A DNA stretch of 64,000 nucleotides from NCBI GenBank assembly GCA_026708005.1, contig JAPOVR010000032.1, forward strand, positions 123,121 through 187,120, written 5' to 3'. The notes under the pieces are model-generated. The model made no database searches and was not told the origin of the DNA. It saw only the letters and a list, made by a program, of their open reading frames with translations. The translations under genes and the position numbers were made by a program. Of this stretch, positions 1 through 7,962 are shown one piece after another (the first letter of the stretch is position 1; each line of letters starts with the position of its first letter). This DNA is from Actinomycetes bacterium. Lineage in GTDB: Bacteria; Actinomycetota; Thermoleophilia; Gaiellales; Gaiellaceae.

Positions 1-1131
1 GCAGCGTTCCCGGAGACGTTGGCGACTGAGTTCTCGATGATCCCGAATGTCGAGCTGCGGGAGCAGGTCGGAGACGATTTCGGCGCAGCGGTGCTCGATG
101 GCTCCGGCCCGTTCACGCTCGCGAACTTCGCGCCCGGGATCGAGGTTCTGGTCGAGCGTTGGGACAGCTATCCCGGTACCAACATCCCCTACGTCTCGAA
201 CCCTGGTCCCGCCTACCTCGACGCGGTGCAGTGGGTCCCGATCATCGAGCCGGGTCAGCGCGCCAACGAGATCGAGACCGGCAACGTCCACGTCGTCAAG
301 AACCCAGCCGGACAAGACATCGCCCGTCTCGAGTCGAACCCGGATCTCACCACCATCTCGTTCGCGTCACTGTCGCAGTTCACGATGAACCTGAACCACA
401 CCAAGACCGAGATCGGATTCGACGATGTCCGTGTGCGGCAAGCGATCTCACACGCAATCGACCGGCAGGCAATCGCCGAGTCGCTCTTCTTCGGACAGGC
501 CGAGGCGACGCCCGGGCCGATCGCGAGTAACTGGAAATGGTACGAGCCTGCAGTCGAGCAGTTCAACACCTTCGACCCAGAGCGGTCGAAGGCACTGTTG
601 GACGATGCAGGGTGGCTCATGGGAGGGGACGAGATCCGCGAGAAGGGCGGGAATAAGCTGTCGTTCACGCTTCAGAGCAACGCCGTCAATCAGCCGACGG
701 CGAAGGGCATCGACGAGGCGATCGTGCCGATGCTCGCCGATGTCGGAATCGAGATGAAGCGCGAGACTCCGGACGTGGTCATCGTCCGCGTGCTTGACGC
801 CGAGAATCCGGTCGATGCATACACGTTCGAGTGGCTCTGGTCTGCACCCATAGACGTGCTGGTTTTCTTCTGGAACTTCCCGAGTCTCGACTACGCGTTC
901 GCGCTACACCCGGACAGCGTCGCGGCGTTCGAGAAGTATCAGACGGCTACTGACATCACCGTGATGGAGGAGGCGGGGCGCGAGCTCCAGGTCGCGTGGG
1001 CGGAGCAGCTGCCTCAGATCCCGATCGTGACGTTGAACAACGTCTACGTGCATCACAACGACGTCATGGGTTACACACCGCTCCAGTCGATGCTGTACCC
1101 CCTCTACAACGACGTCTACCTGGCCTCGTAG
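1..1131 (+). CDS. ABC transporter substrate-binding protein, family 5 (5'-truncated by window edge)
   Basis: This is the C-terminal part (about 376 residues) of an extracellular solute-binding protein of the oligopeptide/dipeptide/opine family. The frame is open to the first base, so the start, signal peptide and N-terminal lobe lie outside the window. The family signature is clear: the text around GSGPFTLANFAPG followed by VRQAISHAIDRQAIAESLFFG is the usual join of lobes I and II. The end (PLYNDVYLAS) matches the normal family terminus. It sits 62 bases before two permease genes and two ATPase genes on the same strand, so it is the ligand-binding part of that importer. The ligand cannot be read from sequence. 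Family assignment is confident; peptide specificity is not. Confidence 0.93.
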   Translation, partial: AAFPETLATEFSMIPNVELREQVGDDFGAAVLDGSGPFTLANFAPGIEVLVERWDSYPGTNIPYVSNPGPAYLDAVQWVPIIEPGQRANEIETGNVHVVKNPAGQDIARLESNPDLTTISFASLSQFTMNLNHTKTEIGFDDVRVRQAISHAIDRQAIAESLFFGQAEATPGPIASNWKWYEPAVEQFNTFDPERSKALLDDAGWLMGGDEIREKGGNKLSFTLQSNAVNQPTAKGIDEAIVPMLADVGIEMKRETPDVVIVRVLDAENPVDAYTFEWLWSAPIDVLVFFWNFPSLDYAFALHPDSVAAFEKYQTATDITVMEEAGRELQVAWAEQLPQIPIVTLNNVYVHHNDVMGYTPLQSMLYPLYNDVYLAS

Positions 1132-1193
1132 CTCTGTAACACAGGCGGCGGGCAGTATGCGATCAGGCGTACCGCCCACCGCCTGCTGATCTC

Positions 1194-2126
1194 ATGACCG
1201 CCTACGTCCTGCGCCGATTCGTCTACGCGATCTTCCTGCTGTTCATCGCGTCGCTGTTCGTGTTCTACGGGCTGCGCGTCGCGCCAGGTGACGTCACCGA
1301 CTACATCAGGACGGTCACGAGCGGTCAGGAATTCGGCGAGACACTGCGAGAGCAGCTCGGCCTGAACGAGCCACTGCCGGCGCAGTACTTCGTCTTCGTC
1401 AAGAACTACCTCTCCGGCGACCCCGGCAACTCGATCATCACCGGCGCACCTATCACCGAGATCCTCAAGGACTCCGGTGTCAACACGGTGAAGCTTGGCG
1501 CCTCGGCGATCATCATCGTGTACCTGCTCGCAATCCCGCTCGGGCTCTTCGCCGCCTGGCGACGCAACTCGCCCCAGGACCAGACGATTCGGTTCCTCGC
1601 CGTTCTCGGCATGGGTGTCCCCAACTTCTTCCTAGCCATCCTGCTCATCCAGCTCTTCGCGGTGAAGCTCGGGTGGTTCCCGGTCGCTGGGCCCGGCGGC
1701 TTGAGACACCTGGTCCTGCCAGCTGTCGTCCTGGCACTCGAATCGCTCGCGATCAACATCCGGCTCATGCGCTCGTCGGTGCTGGAGGAGGCGGCAAAGG
1801 ACTACATGCGCACGCTGCGCGCGAAGGGGTTGCGACAACGTCGGATCATGTGGGCTCACGCGCTTCGCAACTCGCTGGTCCCGGTTGTTGCCTTCGCCGG
1901 TATCGTCATCCCACTGATCCTCGGCTACACGCTGATCGTCGAGGTGATCTTCCGCTTCCAGGGGATCGGCTTCCAGCTCGTCGAGTCAATCCAGAACCGC
2001 GACTACGCGCTCGCCCAGTCGCTCGCCCTGCTCTTTACCGCAGTCGTGATCTTCTCGAACTTCCTGGCCGACATCGGGCACCAGCTGCTCGACCCACGCG
2101 TGCGCGAGCGAACGGTGGCTCGCTGA
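1194..2126 (+). CDS. ABC transporter permease, DppB/OppB type
   Basis: Inner-membrane permease of 310 residues, normal length for the DppB group. It begins MTAYVLRRFVYAIFLLFIAS, the typical short cytoplasmic start followed at once by the first membrane segment. A periplasmic loop ends near residue 95 and about five more hydrophobic segments follow. The cytoplasmic coupling loop (EAA region, near residues 200-235) reads RTLRAKGLRQRRIMWAHALRN, the surface that contacts the ATPase. The C-terminus has the usual DPRVRERT ending. It forms a heterodimer with the next gene. The ATG at 1194 is preferred because homologues start here, although no strong ribosome binding site is visible. Confidence 0.93.
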   Translation: MTAYVLRRFVYAIFLLFIASLFVFYGLRVAPGDVTDYIRTVTSGQEFGETLREQLGLNEPLPAQYFVFVKNYLSGDPGNSIITGAPITEILKDSGVNTVKLGASAIIIVYLLAIPLGLFAAWRRNSPQDQTIRFLAVLGMGVPNFFLAILLIQLFAVKLGWFPVAGPGGLRHLVLPAVVLALESLAINIRLMRSSVLEEAAKDYMRTLRAKGLRQRRIMWAHALRNSLVPVVAFAGIVIPLILGYTLIVEVIFRFQGIGFQLVESIQNRDYALAQSLALLFTAVVIFSNFLADIGHQLLDPRVRERTVAR

Positions 2127-2151
2127 TGCGAGTCCGGGAGCTGCAGCCCTG

Positions 2152-3072
2152 ATGGCAACGCGACCCGCCGACGTTCACACCGGAGGTGCTGCGCTTGCCG
2201 CAAGCGGCGCTGAGGGACGTCTCCGCGACGCGTTCGTCCTGCTCTGGGCAAACAAAGTGGCACTCCTCGGCCTGGTGCTGACGATCTTGTTCCTGCTCAT
2301 CGGAATGGCCGGCATCGTCATCCTGCTGCACCCGGGACTGCATCATCTCTGGGAGGACCAGAACCTCCGGGCCGTCCTGGTCACACCCGGCAGTGAAGGG
2401 CATCTGCTCGGCACCGACAACTTCGGCCGCGACCTCCTGTGGCGAATCGTCGCGGCAACCGGGCTCTCCGCCTTGATGGCTGTGGGCGTGACAGCATTCG
2501 TGATCGTCGTGGGGCTCGTGATGGGCTCGGTTGCCGGCTTCTTCGGCGGCCGGGCCGACACGGGCATCACCGGGCTGATCGACCTCACGTGGGGCTTCCC
2601 GCTGCTTTTGGTCGCGGTGATCTTTGCCGGCATGGTCGGCAAGGGTCTCAACGCGGTCGTCGCAGCCGCTGCGGTCATCCTCTGGGCCGGGTTCGCACGG
2701 ATCATCAGAGCGCAGGTCAAGACGCTCCGGGAGCGGGAGTTCGTTGAAGCGGCGCGCATGCTGGGAACGCCCGCGTGGAAGATCCTCGTTCGCCACATGT
2801 GGCCCAATGTGCTCGGCACAGTGCTCGTCATGGCGTCGTACTACGTCGCGATCACGATCATCGTCGAGGCAGGCTTCTCGTTCATCGGCCTCGGAGTCCA
2901 GCCGCCGACTCCTTCGCTCGGCGGCATCATCGCGGAGGGCCGTAACTTCTGGAGCGTCTCGATCTGGCCCAGCGTGATCCCAGGCGCAACGATCGCTCTC
3001 ATCGTGCTCGGCCTCAACTCGCTCGGCGATGGGCTGCGCGACATCTTCGACCCAAGGCTTCGCCGCTTCTGA
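2152..3072 (+). CDS. ABC transporter permease, DppC/OppC type
   Basis: Second permease of the same importer, 306 residues. After a cytoplasmic N-terminal region and first membrane helix it has the family landmark GTDNFGRDLLWRI near residue 85, then the core permease domain. The coupling loop reads AARMLGTPAWKILVRHMWPN and the family motif GLGVQPPTPSLGG occurs near residue 245. It starts 25 bases after the DppB-like gene, and the first ATPase gene begins 5 bases after its stop, so the genes are almost certainly co-transcribed. The role is to form the membrane channel with the DppB-like partner. Substrate unknown, but the family carries peptides, opines, nickel or glycosides. Confidence 0.93.
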   Translation: MATRPADVHTGGAALAASGAEGRLRDAFVLLWANKVALLGLVLTILFLLIGMAGIVILLHPGLHHLWEDQNLRAVLVTPGSEGHLLGTDNFGRDLLWRIVAATGLSALMAVGVTAFVIVVGLVMGSVAGFFGGRADTGITGLIDLTWGFPLLLVAVIFAGMVGKGLNAVVAAAAVILWAGFARIIRAQVKTLREREFVEAARMLGTPAWKILVRHMWPNVLGTVLVMASYYVAITIIVEAGFSFIGLGVQPPTPSLGGIIAEGRNFWSVSIWPSVIPGATIALIVLGLNSLGDGLRDIFDPRLRRF

Positions 3073-3077
3073 GCTCA

Positions 3078-4124
3078 ATGGAAGACGGTCGGACACTTCA
3101 AGAGCAGGCAGGGCCACCCCAGCGCGAGCCCCCGGTCTCGGGCGAGCCGCTCGTCGTCGAGAGCCTGACGACCGAGATTCGCCGGCGGCGCGGCTCATTC
3201 GCGGCAGTCGACAACGTCTCGTTCTCGGTGCGGGGCAGCGAGATCCTCGGCCTCGTTGGCGAGAGCGGCTGCGGGAAGACGCTGACGGCCCTCAGCATCA
3301 TGCGGCTCCTGCCGGAGGCGGCTCGCATCACGTCGGGGCGGGTGCTCCTCGGCGGCCGCGACCTCCGCGGTCTTCGTGAAGCGGACATGCGCGGTATTCG
3401 CGGCAAGGACGTTGCGATGGTGTTTCAGGAGCCCATGACGAGCCTCGACCCGAGCTTCACGATCGGCATGCAGCTGATCGAGACAATCCGAGCGCATGGC
3501 GCAGGCACCAAGCGGGAGGCGAGAGATCGCTCGATCGAGATGCTCGAGAACGTCGGCATCCCCCGCGCAGCCACCCGACTCGACGACTACCCGTACCAGT
3601 ACTCAGGTGGGATGAGGCAGCGCGTCATGCTGGCGCTGGCACTGCTCCTCGAGCCGGCCGTGCTGATCGCTGACGAGCCGACGACCGCGCTCGATGTGAC
3701 GATTCAAGCGCAGATACTCGATCTCATCCTGCAACTGAGGGACGAGCACGGCATGAGCGTCATCCTCATCACCCACGATCTCGGCGTCGTCCACGAGATC
3801 GCCGATCGCGTTGCCGTGATGTACGCGAGCGAGATCGTCGAGACCGCCACGGCTGGCGAGATCTTCCGGAAGCCCCAGCATCCGTACACGCAGGGTCTGC
3901 TGCGGAGCCTGCCCGAGCTGGCCCGACGCGGCACGCCTCTGCCCGTCATCGAAGGCCGCGTGCCAGAGCTTGGCGCATTACCGGCCAGCTGTCGTTTCGG
4001 GCCACGCTGCCCAAACCGGATCACGCGCTGCGACGATGAACACCCAACACTCGAGAGGGCCAATGGAGATCGAGAGCTCCGCTGCTTCAACCCAACCGAG
4101 TTCGAGCTCAGGCTCGGGCACTAA
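3078..4124 (+). CDS. Oligopeptide-type ABC transporter ATP-binding protein (DppD-like)
   Basis: ATPase subunit of 348 residues. Walker A is GESGCGKT at residues 61-68, the signature motif is SGGMRQRVMLA, Walker B ends VLIADEPTTALD, and the switch histidine lies in LITHDLG. The C-terminal oligopeptide domain is present with its cysteine cluster (CRFGPRCPNRITRC), which in some family members binds an iron-sulfur cluster. A roughly 25-residue N-terminal extension rich in Pro and Glu precedes the first beta strand, so a later start is possible, but no better start codon is seen. Its 3' end overlaps the next ATPase gene by about 60 bases, which suggests translational coupling. Confidence 0.93.
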   Translation: MEDGRTLQEQAGPPQREPPVSGEPLVVESLTTEIRRRRGSFAAVDNVSFSVRGSEILGLVGESGCGKTLTALSIMRLLPEAARITSGRVLLGGRDLRGLREADMRGIRGKDVAMVFQEPMTSLDPSFTIGMQLIETIRAHGAGTKREARDRSIEMLENVGIPRAATRLDDYPYQYSGGMRQRVMLALALLLEPAVLIADEPTTALDVTIQAQILDLILQLRDEHGMSVILITHDLGVVHEIADRVAVMYASEIVETATAGEIFRKPQHPYTQGLLRSLPELARRGTPLPVIEGRVPELGALPASCRFGPRCPNRITRCDDEHPTLERANGDRELRCFNPTEFELRLGH

Positions 4125-5136
4125 CGGCAGCCTTCTTCAGGTCCGCGGCCTGAGCAAGAGCTTCCCCGCCGAGCGCGGCGGGCTGCTAGGGCGCCCGACA
4201 GCGTGGCTCTCAGCGGTCGACGACGTCGACCTGGACATCGCTGCCGGCGAGACCCTGGCGCTCGTCGGAGAGAGCGGCTGCGGCAAGAGCACTCTCGCCC
4301 GCATGATCATGCGGCTGATCCCTGCGACCGCGGGCACCGTCGACTTCGCCGGCCTCGACGTCCTGAACGCGGACCGACAGGAGCTTCTGCGCTATCGCCA
4401 GCAGGCACAGATGATCTTCCAGGACCCGTACGGCTCCCTCGATCCGCGCATGAACGTCGACGCAATCATTGCGGAGGGCCTGGCCCGGCAGGGGCTCAAC
4501 AAGGCCAAGCGCCGATCGCGCGTCCGCCAGCTACTCGATGTGGTCGAGCTCTCAGCGGACGTTGCCGACCGGTACCCGCACGAGTTCTCCGGCGGGCAGC
4601 GACAGCGCATCTCGATCGCCCGCGCCCTCGCAGTGAACCCAACGTTCATCGTCGCGGATGAGCCGGTCAGCGCTCTGGACGTGTCGGTGCAAAGCACGAT
4701 GCTCAACTTCCTCCACGATCTCCAGGACCGTTTTGGCCTCACCTACCTCTTCATCTCACACGACATGTCGGTAGTGCGGCACGTCGCCGACCGGGTCGCC
4801 GTCATGTACCTCGGCAAAATCGTCGAGACGGCTCCGGTCGAAGAGCTCTTCGGAAACCCGCTCCACCCCTATACGCAGGCACTGCTCTCATCGGTCCCGA
4901 CCGTCTCGCGGGAAGGCCCATCCGAACGTATCGTGCTCGAGGGCGACGTCCCGAGTGCGATCGACCCTCCCGAGGCGTGCCGGTTTACCGGTCGCTGCTT
5001 CCGAGTTATCGATAGCTGCCGGGCGGCAGTGCCTCCGCTCGAGGATAGTGCAGGGACATCTCATCACCACGTCGCATGCTTCAACTACGAGGCGCTACCC
5101 CGTGGACGTTCAGGCACTCAAGGCAACCACAGCTGA
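4063..5136 (+). CDS. Oligopeptide-type ABC transporter ATP-binding protein (DppF-like)
   Basis: Second ATPase of the importer. The frame is open further upstream inside the previous gene. ATG 4063 is chosen because GAGAGG lies five bases before it; ATG 4036 is an alternative. The product is about 357 residues, with a Ser/Gly-rich lead of about 20 residues before the ABC domain. Walker A is GESGCGKST, the signature SGGQRQRISIARAL and Walker B IVADEPVSALD. The C-terminal oligopeptide domain carries CRFTGRCFRVIDSC. DppD and DppF type proteins work as a heterodimer under the two permeases. The following hydrolase-like gene starts inside its 3' end. Confidence 0.92.
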   Translation: MEIESSAASTQPSSSSGSGTNGSLLQVRGLSKSFPAERGGLLGRPTAWLSAVDDVDLDIAAGETLALVGESGCGKSTLARMIMRLIPATAGTVDFAGLDVLNADRQELLRYRQQAQMIFQDPYGSLDPRMNVDAIIAEGLARQGLNKAKRRSRVRQLLDVVELSADVADRYPHEFSGGQRQRISIARALAVNPTFIVADEPVSALDVSVQSTMLNFLHDLQDRFGLTYLFISHDMSVVRHVADRVAVMYLGKIVETAPVEELFGNPLHPYTQALLSSVPTVSREGPSERIVLEGDVPSAIDPPEACRFTGRCFRVIDSCRAAVPPLEDSAGTSHHHVACFNYEALPRGRSGTQGNHS

Positions 5137-5794
5137 CGGCATCGCGCTCCGCGGCGAGATCGTGCGCGGCAACACGACGTTCGTTGTGTGCATACACGAC
5201 GTTGGAGAGGACATCGACGCGTGGAAGCCGATCCGGGGGGAGCTGGCCAAGCAAGGGTGGACAATCCTCGCGCTTGACTTGCGCGGGCACGGCGGCTCTG
5301 ACGGCGAGTGGACGGGAGAGCGAGGAGAGCTCGATGCGGGTGTCGCAGTCACCGTCGCCCGCCGGCTCGGAGCGCAACACGTCGCGGTCGTCGCCAGCGG
5401 CAAAGGCGCAATCCTCGCGCTGCAGGCTCTCGAGCGCGCGCTAGAGGATGAGAGCCTCGAGCTGCCCGATTCGCTGGTGCTGATTTCGCCTGGACCGCTT
5501 AACGGGCTCAACCCGATGACGCTGCGCGGCGGGGGCCTCCCAAAGCTCTTCGTCTTCGGCGCAGAGGATCCGTACGCGCGCGACGCGCGCGTGCTTGCCA
5601 AGACCTCCATCGGCTGGAAGGTGCAGACGACATATGGGACCGACGCGCGCGCCGGGGCGCTGATCGAGATACGAGCTCGCTTGATCGTCGACAAGGCAGT
5701 GACGTTCCTCAGAGAGCAGGAGACGCTTCGCGGTCCCGGCTTGGAGCGAATGAAACGCCGGCTCGGTACTCGCGCCTCGCGCGCGGATGGCTGA
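5102..5794 (+). CDS. Alpha/beta hydrolase fold protein, apparently lacking its nucleophile
   Basis: About 230 residues with the alpha/beta hydrolase plan. An early strand ends in CIHDVGED (oxyanion-type turn), followed by DLRGHGGSDG near residue 60, a strand into the nucleophile elbow and a later GAEDPYARDA. GTG 5102 is chosen, overlapping the DppF-like gene by 35 bases; the frame runs further upstream but only inside that gene. Oddity: the elbow reads V-A-S-G-K-G-A. Aligned to the usual G-x-S-x-G-G, the nucleophile position holds Gly100, and the serine is one place early. Where a catalytic His is expected there is DARAG (Asp181). It may be a non-catalytic member, or the alignment may be slipped. 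Co-transcription with the importer is likely. Confidence 0.75.
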   Translation: MDVQALKATTADGIALRGEIVRGNTTFVVCIHDVGEDIDAWKPIRGELAKQGWTILALDLRGHGGSDGEWTGERGELDAGVAVTVARRLGAQHVAVVASGKGAILALQALERALEDESLELPDSLVLISPGPLNGLNPMTLRGGGLPKLFVFGAEDPYARDARVLAKTSIGWKVQTTYGTDARAGALIEIRARLIVDKAVTFLREQETLRGPGLERMKRRLGTRASRADG

Positions 5795-5847
5795 GCCCAC
5801 AGCATCTCCCATCAAGCGGGCCGACCGGCTGTTTTATCGAACGCGGC

Positions 5848-5864
5848 CGGGGCGTACAGCCCCG
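5848..5864. terminator. Hairpin between convergent genes
   Basis: Inverted repeat CGGGGC / GCCCCG with a five-base loop (GTACA), in the 72-base gap between the converging hydrolase-like gene (ends 5794) and the Rid gene (ends 5867). There is no long T run on either side, so termination efficiency is uncertain. Placement between converging genes is the main support. Confidence 0.45.
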
Positions 5865-5866
5865 CG

Positions 5867-6277
5867 CTACGTCTCCCTAATCGCAACCCCCTCGATCTCG
5901 ATCAGGACACCGGGGAGCGCGAGCGCCTTCACCTCGACGTACGTGTGCGCAACGGCATTCCATGAGGAGTGCATCGTCAGAGTCTCCTTGAGGAGCCTGC
6001 AGTAAGTACCAAGCGCCTCCGGATCGTCGACAGCGACGAACGCAGTGATCTTGACGACGTCGTCCCACGTGAACCCCGCTTCTCGAAGCACGACACCGAA
6101 CGCGTCGAAGCAGAACCTCGTCTGCTCTTCGAGGTTCTCACCGACGATCTGCAAGTCGACATCGACCGGGGCCATTCCTGAGATGTAGAGCGTGTTTCCC
6201 GCAACAGCGCCGGCCGCGACCCCGAACTCGGCGGCCGTCTCGACAAGCTCTCTGGGGTTTATGAGACTGTGTGGCAT
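5867..6277 (-). CDS. Rid family (RidA/YjgF/YER057c) protein, single domain
   Basis: 136 residues, normal for one Rid domain. It starts MPHSLINPRELVETAAEFG and contains GNTLYISGMAPVD, the EQTRFCFDAFGVVLREAG helix and the C-terminal GVLIEIEGVAI strand. Classical RidA proteins hydrolyse reactive enamine/imine intermediates from PLP enzymes and need an Arg in a PARS/T motif before the last strands. Here the aligned stretch is WNAVAHTYVEV, with His where that Arg is expected. This places it outside the classical RidA subgroup, and imine deaminase activity should not be assumed. It is divergent from a class III aminotransferase gene across about 230 bases, a suggestive pairing of PLP enzyme and Rid protein. 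Confidence 0.9.
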   Translation of the reverse strand: MPHSLINPRELVETAAEFGVAAGAVAGNTLYISGMAPVDVDLQIVGENLEEQTRFCFDAFGVVLREAGFTWDDVVKITAFVAVDDPEALGTYCRLLKETLTMHSSWNAVAHTYVEVKALALPGVLIEIEGVAIRET

Positions 6278-6506
6278 AGCGGTCGATCCCCTCGTTTCCG
6301 CTGGCTGGCTCTCCTCCGACGAACGGCCACGCCCGCTCGCCGCTCATTCCTGTCTAGAGCCGGCATTGGCCGTGCGCTCGGACGTGCGCGTAACGCCGAT
6401 CATCGCAAGGGCTGGGGCAGAACGCGAGCTGCTGCTTCCACCATCCGCTCGCAGCGACTGGGATAGGGTGCGAACAGCCGCGAAGACCCCCGAACGAGGA
6501 GCCGCC

Positions 6507-7865
6507 GTGGAGGCGACCGCAGCGAACCAGGCACTGCTCGATCGCGACCAGGTGATCGCGAACTCGAACAAGGTGAGGCTCTATCCGTTCGCGCTTGGAA
6601 AGACCGACGGCAATCGCGTGTACGACCAGGAAAGCCGCGAATACTACGACTGGGCAGGAAGCGTCTGTGTCGCCCTGACTGGGTATGGCCACCCACACGT
6701 TCGGTCCGCGATCCAGCACGCCCTCGAGACCGAGTACTCGCACCTGCTCGTCCTCTACCCGAGCGAGCCTGCTGTTACCCTCGCTGAGCGGCTCGTCGAG
6801 CGCATACCCGGGAGCTTCGACAAGAAGGTCTGGTTCGGCTCGTCGGGTTCCGATGCGCTCGACTGCCTCGTCAAGCTGCTTCCGCGTATTCCAGGCCGGC
6901 CGCGGCTCGTCTCCTACCTCGGTGCCCACCATGGGCTGACGGTAGGCGCGGGATTGATCTCGGGCGAGGGAATCCAAGCGAGATTCCTGAACGCCGGTCA
7001 CATCACAAAGGCCCCGTACCCGTACCCATACCGGTGTGCCTGGGGGCCATGCGACTCAGAGGAGTGCTCGTTGCGCTGCCTCAAGTTCCTGGAGGACGAG
7101 GTGCTGAGCACCGTCTCGCCACCAGACGAGACCGCGGCGATCTTCTTCGAGCCCGTCCAGTCATTTGGAGGCGAAATCGTTCCCCCCCGCAACTATCCGC
7201 CTGCCCTGCGGGACCTCTGCGACCGGTACGGGATCAACCTGATTTTCGACGAGGTGAAGACTGGCCTTGGCCGGACGGGACGATTCTCCGCCGCTGAGCA
7301 TTGGGACGTCGTCCCCGATGCCATCGCGCTCGGTAAGCCACTTGGCGGCGGCCTGCCGCTCTCGGCGATTGTCGCACGCTCCGAGATCCTCCAGGACCAG
7401 CCGCTGACAGCCGCCGCGCTCGCCGGCTCTCCCGTGCCCTGTGCTGCCGGGGTCGCGACGCTCGAGGTGATCGAGAACGAGGGCCTCGTTGAGAAGGCTG
7501 CGTCGATTGGCGCACGACTACACGACGGCCTCAAGGCGATCCAGGCTCACAGCCGGCTGATCGGCGACGTTCGCGGCCTCGGCATGATTCTCGGCGCAGA
7601 GATTGTCGCCGACCGCGCGTCGCGAGAGCCCTCGGCGCTGGATGCATCCCGTCTCTGCTACCGCTGCTACGAGCTCGGGCTCCTCGTGATCACCGTGGGA
7701 CGCTACGGCAACGTGATCGAGATAACACCTCCGCTCACGACAACGCCAGCCGAGGCCGATGCAACGCTCGCGATCTTCGAGCAGGCCATCAGCGACATCG
7801 AGGCTGGCTGCTTCGACGACGCCAAGCTCCCGGCGAGCAGTTTTCCTTCAGTACATCCATCCTGA
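6507..7865 (+). CDS. Class III aminotransferase (omega-amino acid/acetylornithine type), intact
   Basis: PLP-dependent aminotransferase of fold type I, 452 residues. The frame is open well upstream, but GTG 6507 has GAGGAG five bases before it and gives the normal length. Landmarks in order: the N-terminal WAGSVCVALTGYGHP, the GSSGSDALD cofactor phosphate loop, FDEVKTGLGRTGRF with the Asp that contacts the pyridine nitrogen, and ALGKPLGGGLPLSA with the Schiff-base Lys. A Cys-rich segment (CAWGPCDSEECSLRC) in mid-protein is unusual and also seen in some relatives. It converts a terminal amino group to an aldehyde using a keto acid acceptor. Of the four class III aminotransferase genes in the window, this is the only one with an unbroken frame. 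Confidence 0.92.
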   Translation: MEATAANQALLDRDQVIANSNKVRLYPFALGKTDGNRVYDQESREYYDWAGSVCVALTGYGHPHVRSAIQHALETEYSHLLVLYPSEPAVTLAERLVERIPGSFDKKVWFGSSGSDALDCLVKLLPRIPGRPRLVSYLGAHHGLTVGAGLISGEGIQARFLNAGHITKAPYPYPYRCAWGPCDSEECSLRCLKFLEDEVLSTVSPPDETAAIFFEPVQSFGGEIVPPRNYPPALRDLCDRYGINLIFDEVKTGLGRTGRFSAAEHWDVVPDAIALGKPLGGGLPLSAIVARSEILQDQPLTAAALAGSPVPCAAGVATLEVIENEGLVEKAASIGARLHDGLKAIQAHSRLIGDVRGLGMILGAEIVADRASREPSALDASRLCYRCYELGLLVITVGRYGNVIEITPPLTTTPAEADATLAIFEQAISDIEAGCFDDAKLPASSFPSVHPS

Positions 7866-7873
7866 CCGCGGCG

Positions 7874-7889
7874 CTCGCCCTCGGGCGAG
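7874..7889. terminator. Hairpin between convergent genes
   Basis: CTCGCC / GGCGAG with a four-base loop (CTCG), lying 9 bases after the aminotransferase stop and before the end of the convergent three-domain Rid gene. It is GC-rich with only a weak T stretch after it. The position between converging genes supports a bidirectional terminator. Confidence 0.45.
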
Positions 7890-7962
7890 GCTCTGCTCTA
7901 AACGACGAGGTCGCGCGACCACGCGCTCGCGCCAGCCCCTCGGCCCACAGGCGGAGGCCGCT

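Noticed and set aside
6192..6506. N-terminal extension of the aminotransferase frame upstream of 6507
   Set aside because: It runs across the divergent Rid gene start, has no family similarity, and GTG 6507 has a perfect binding site.
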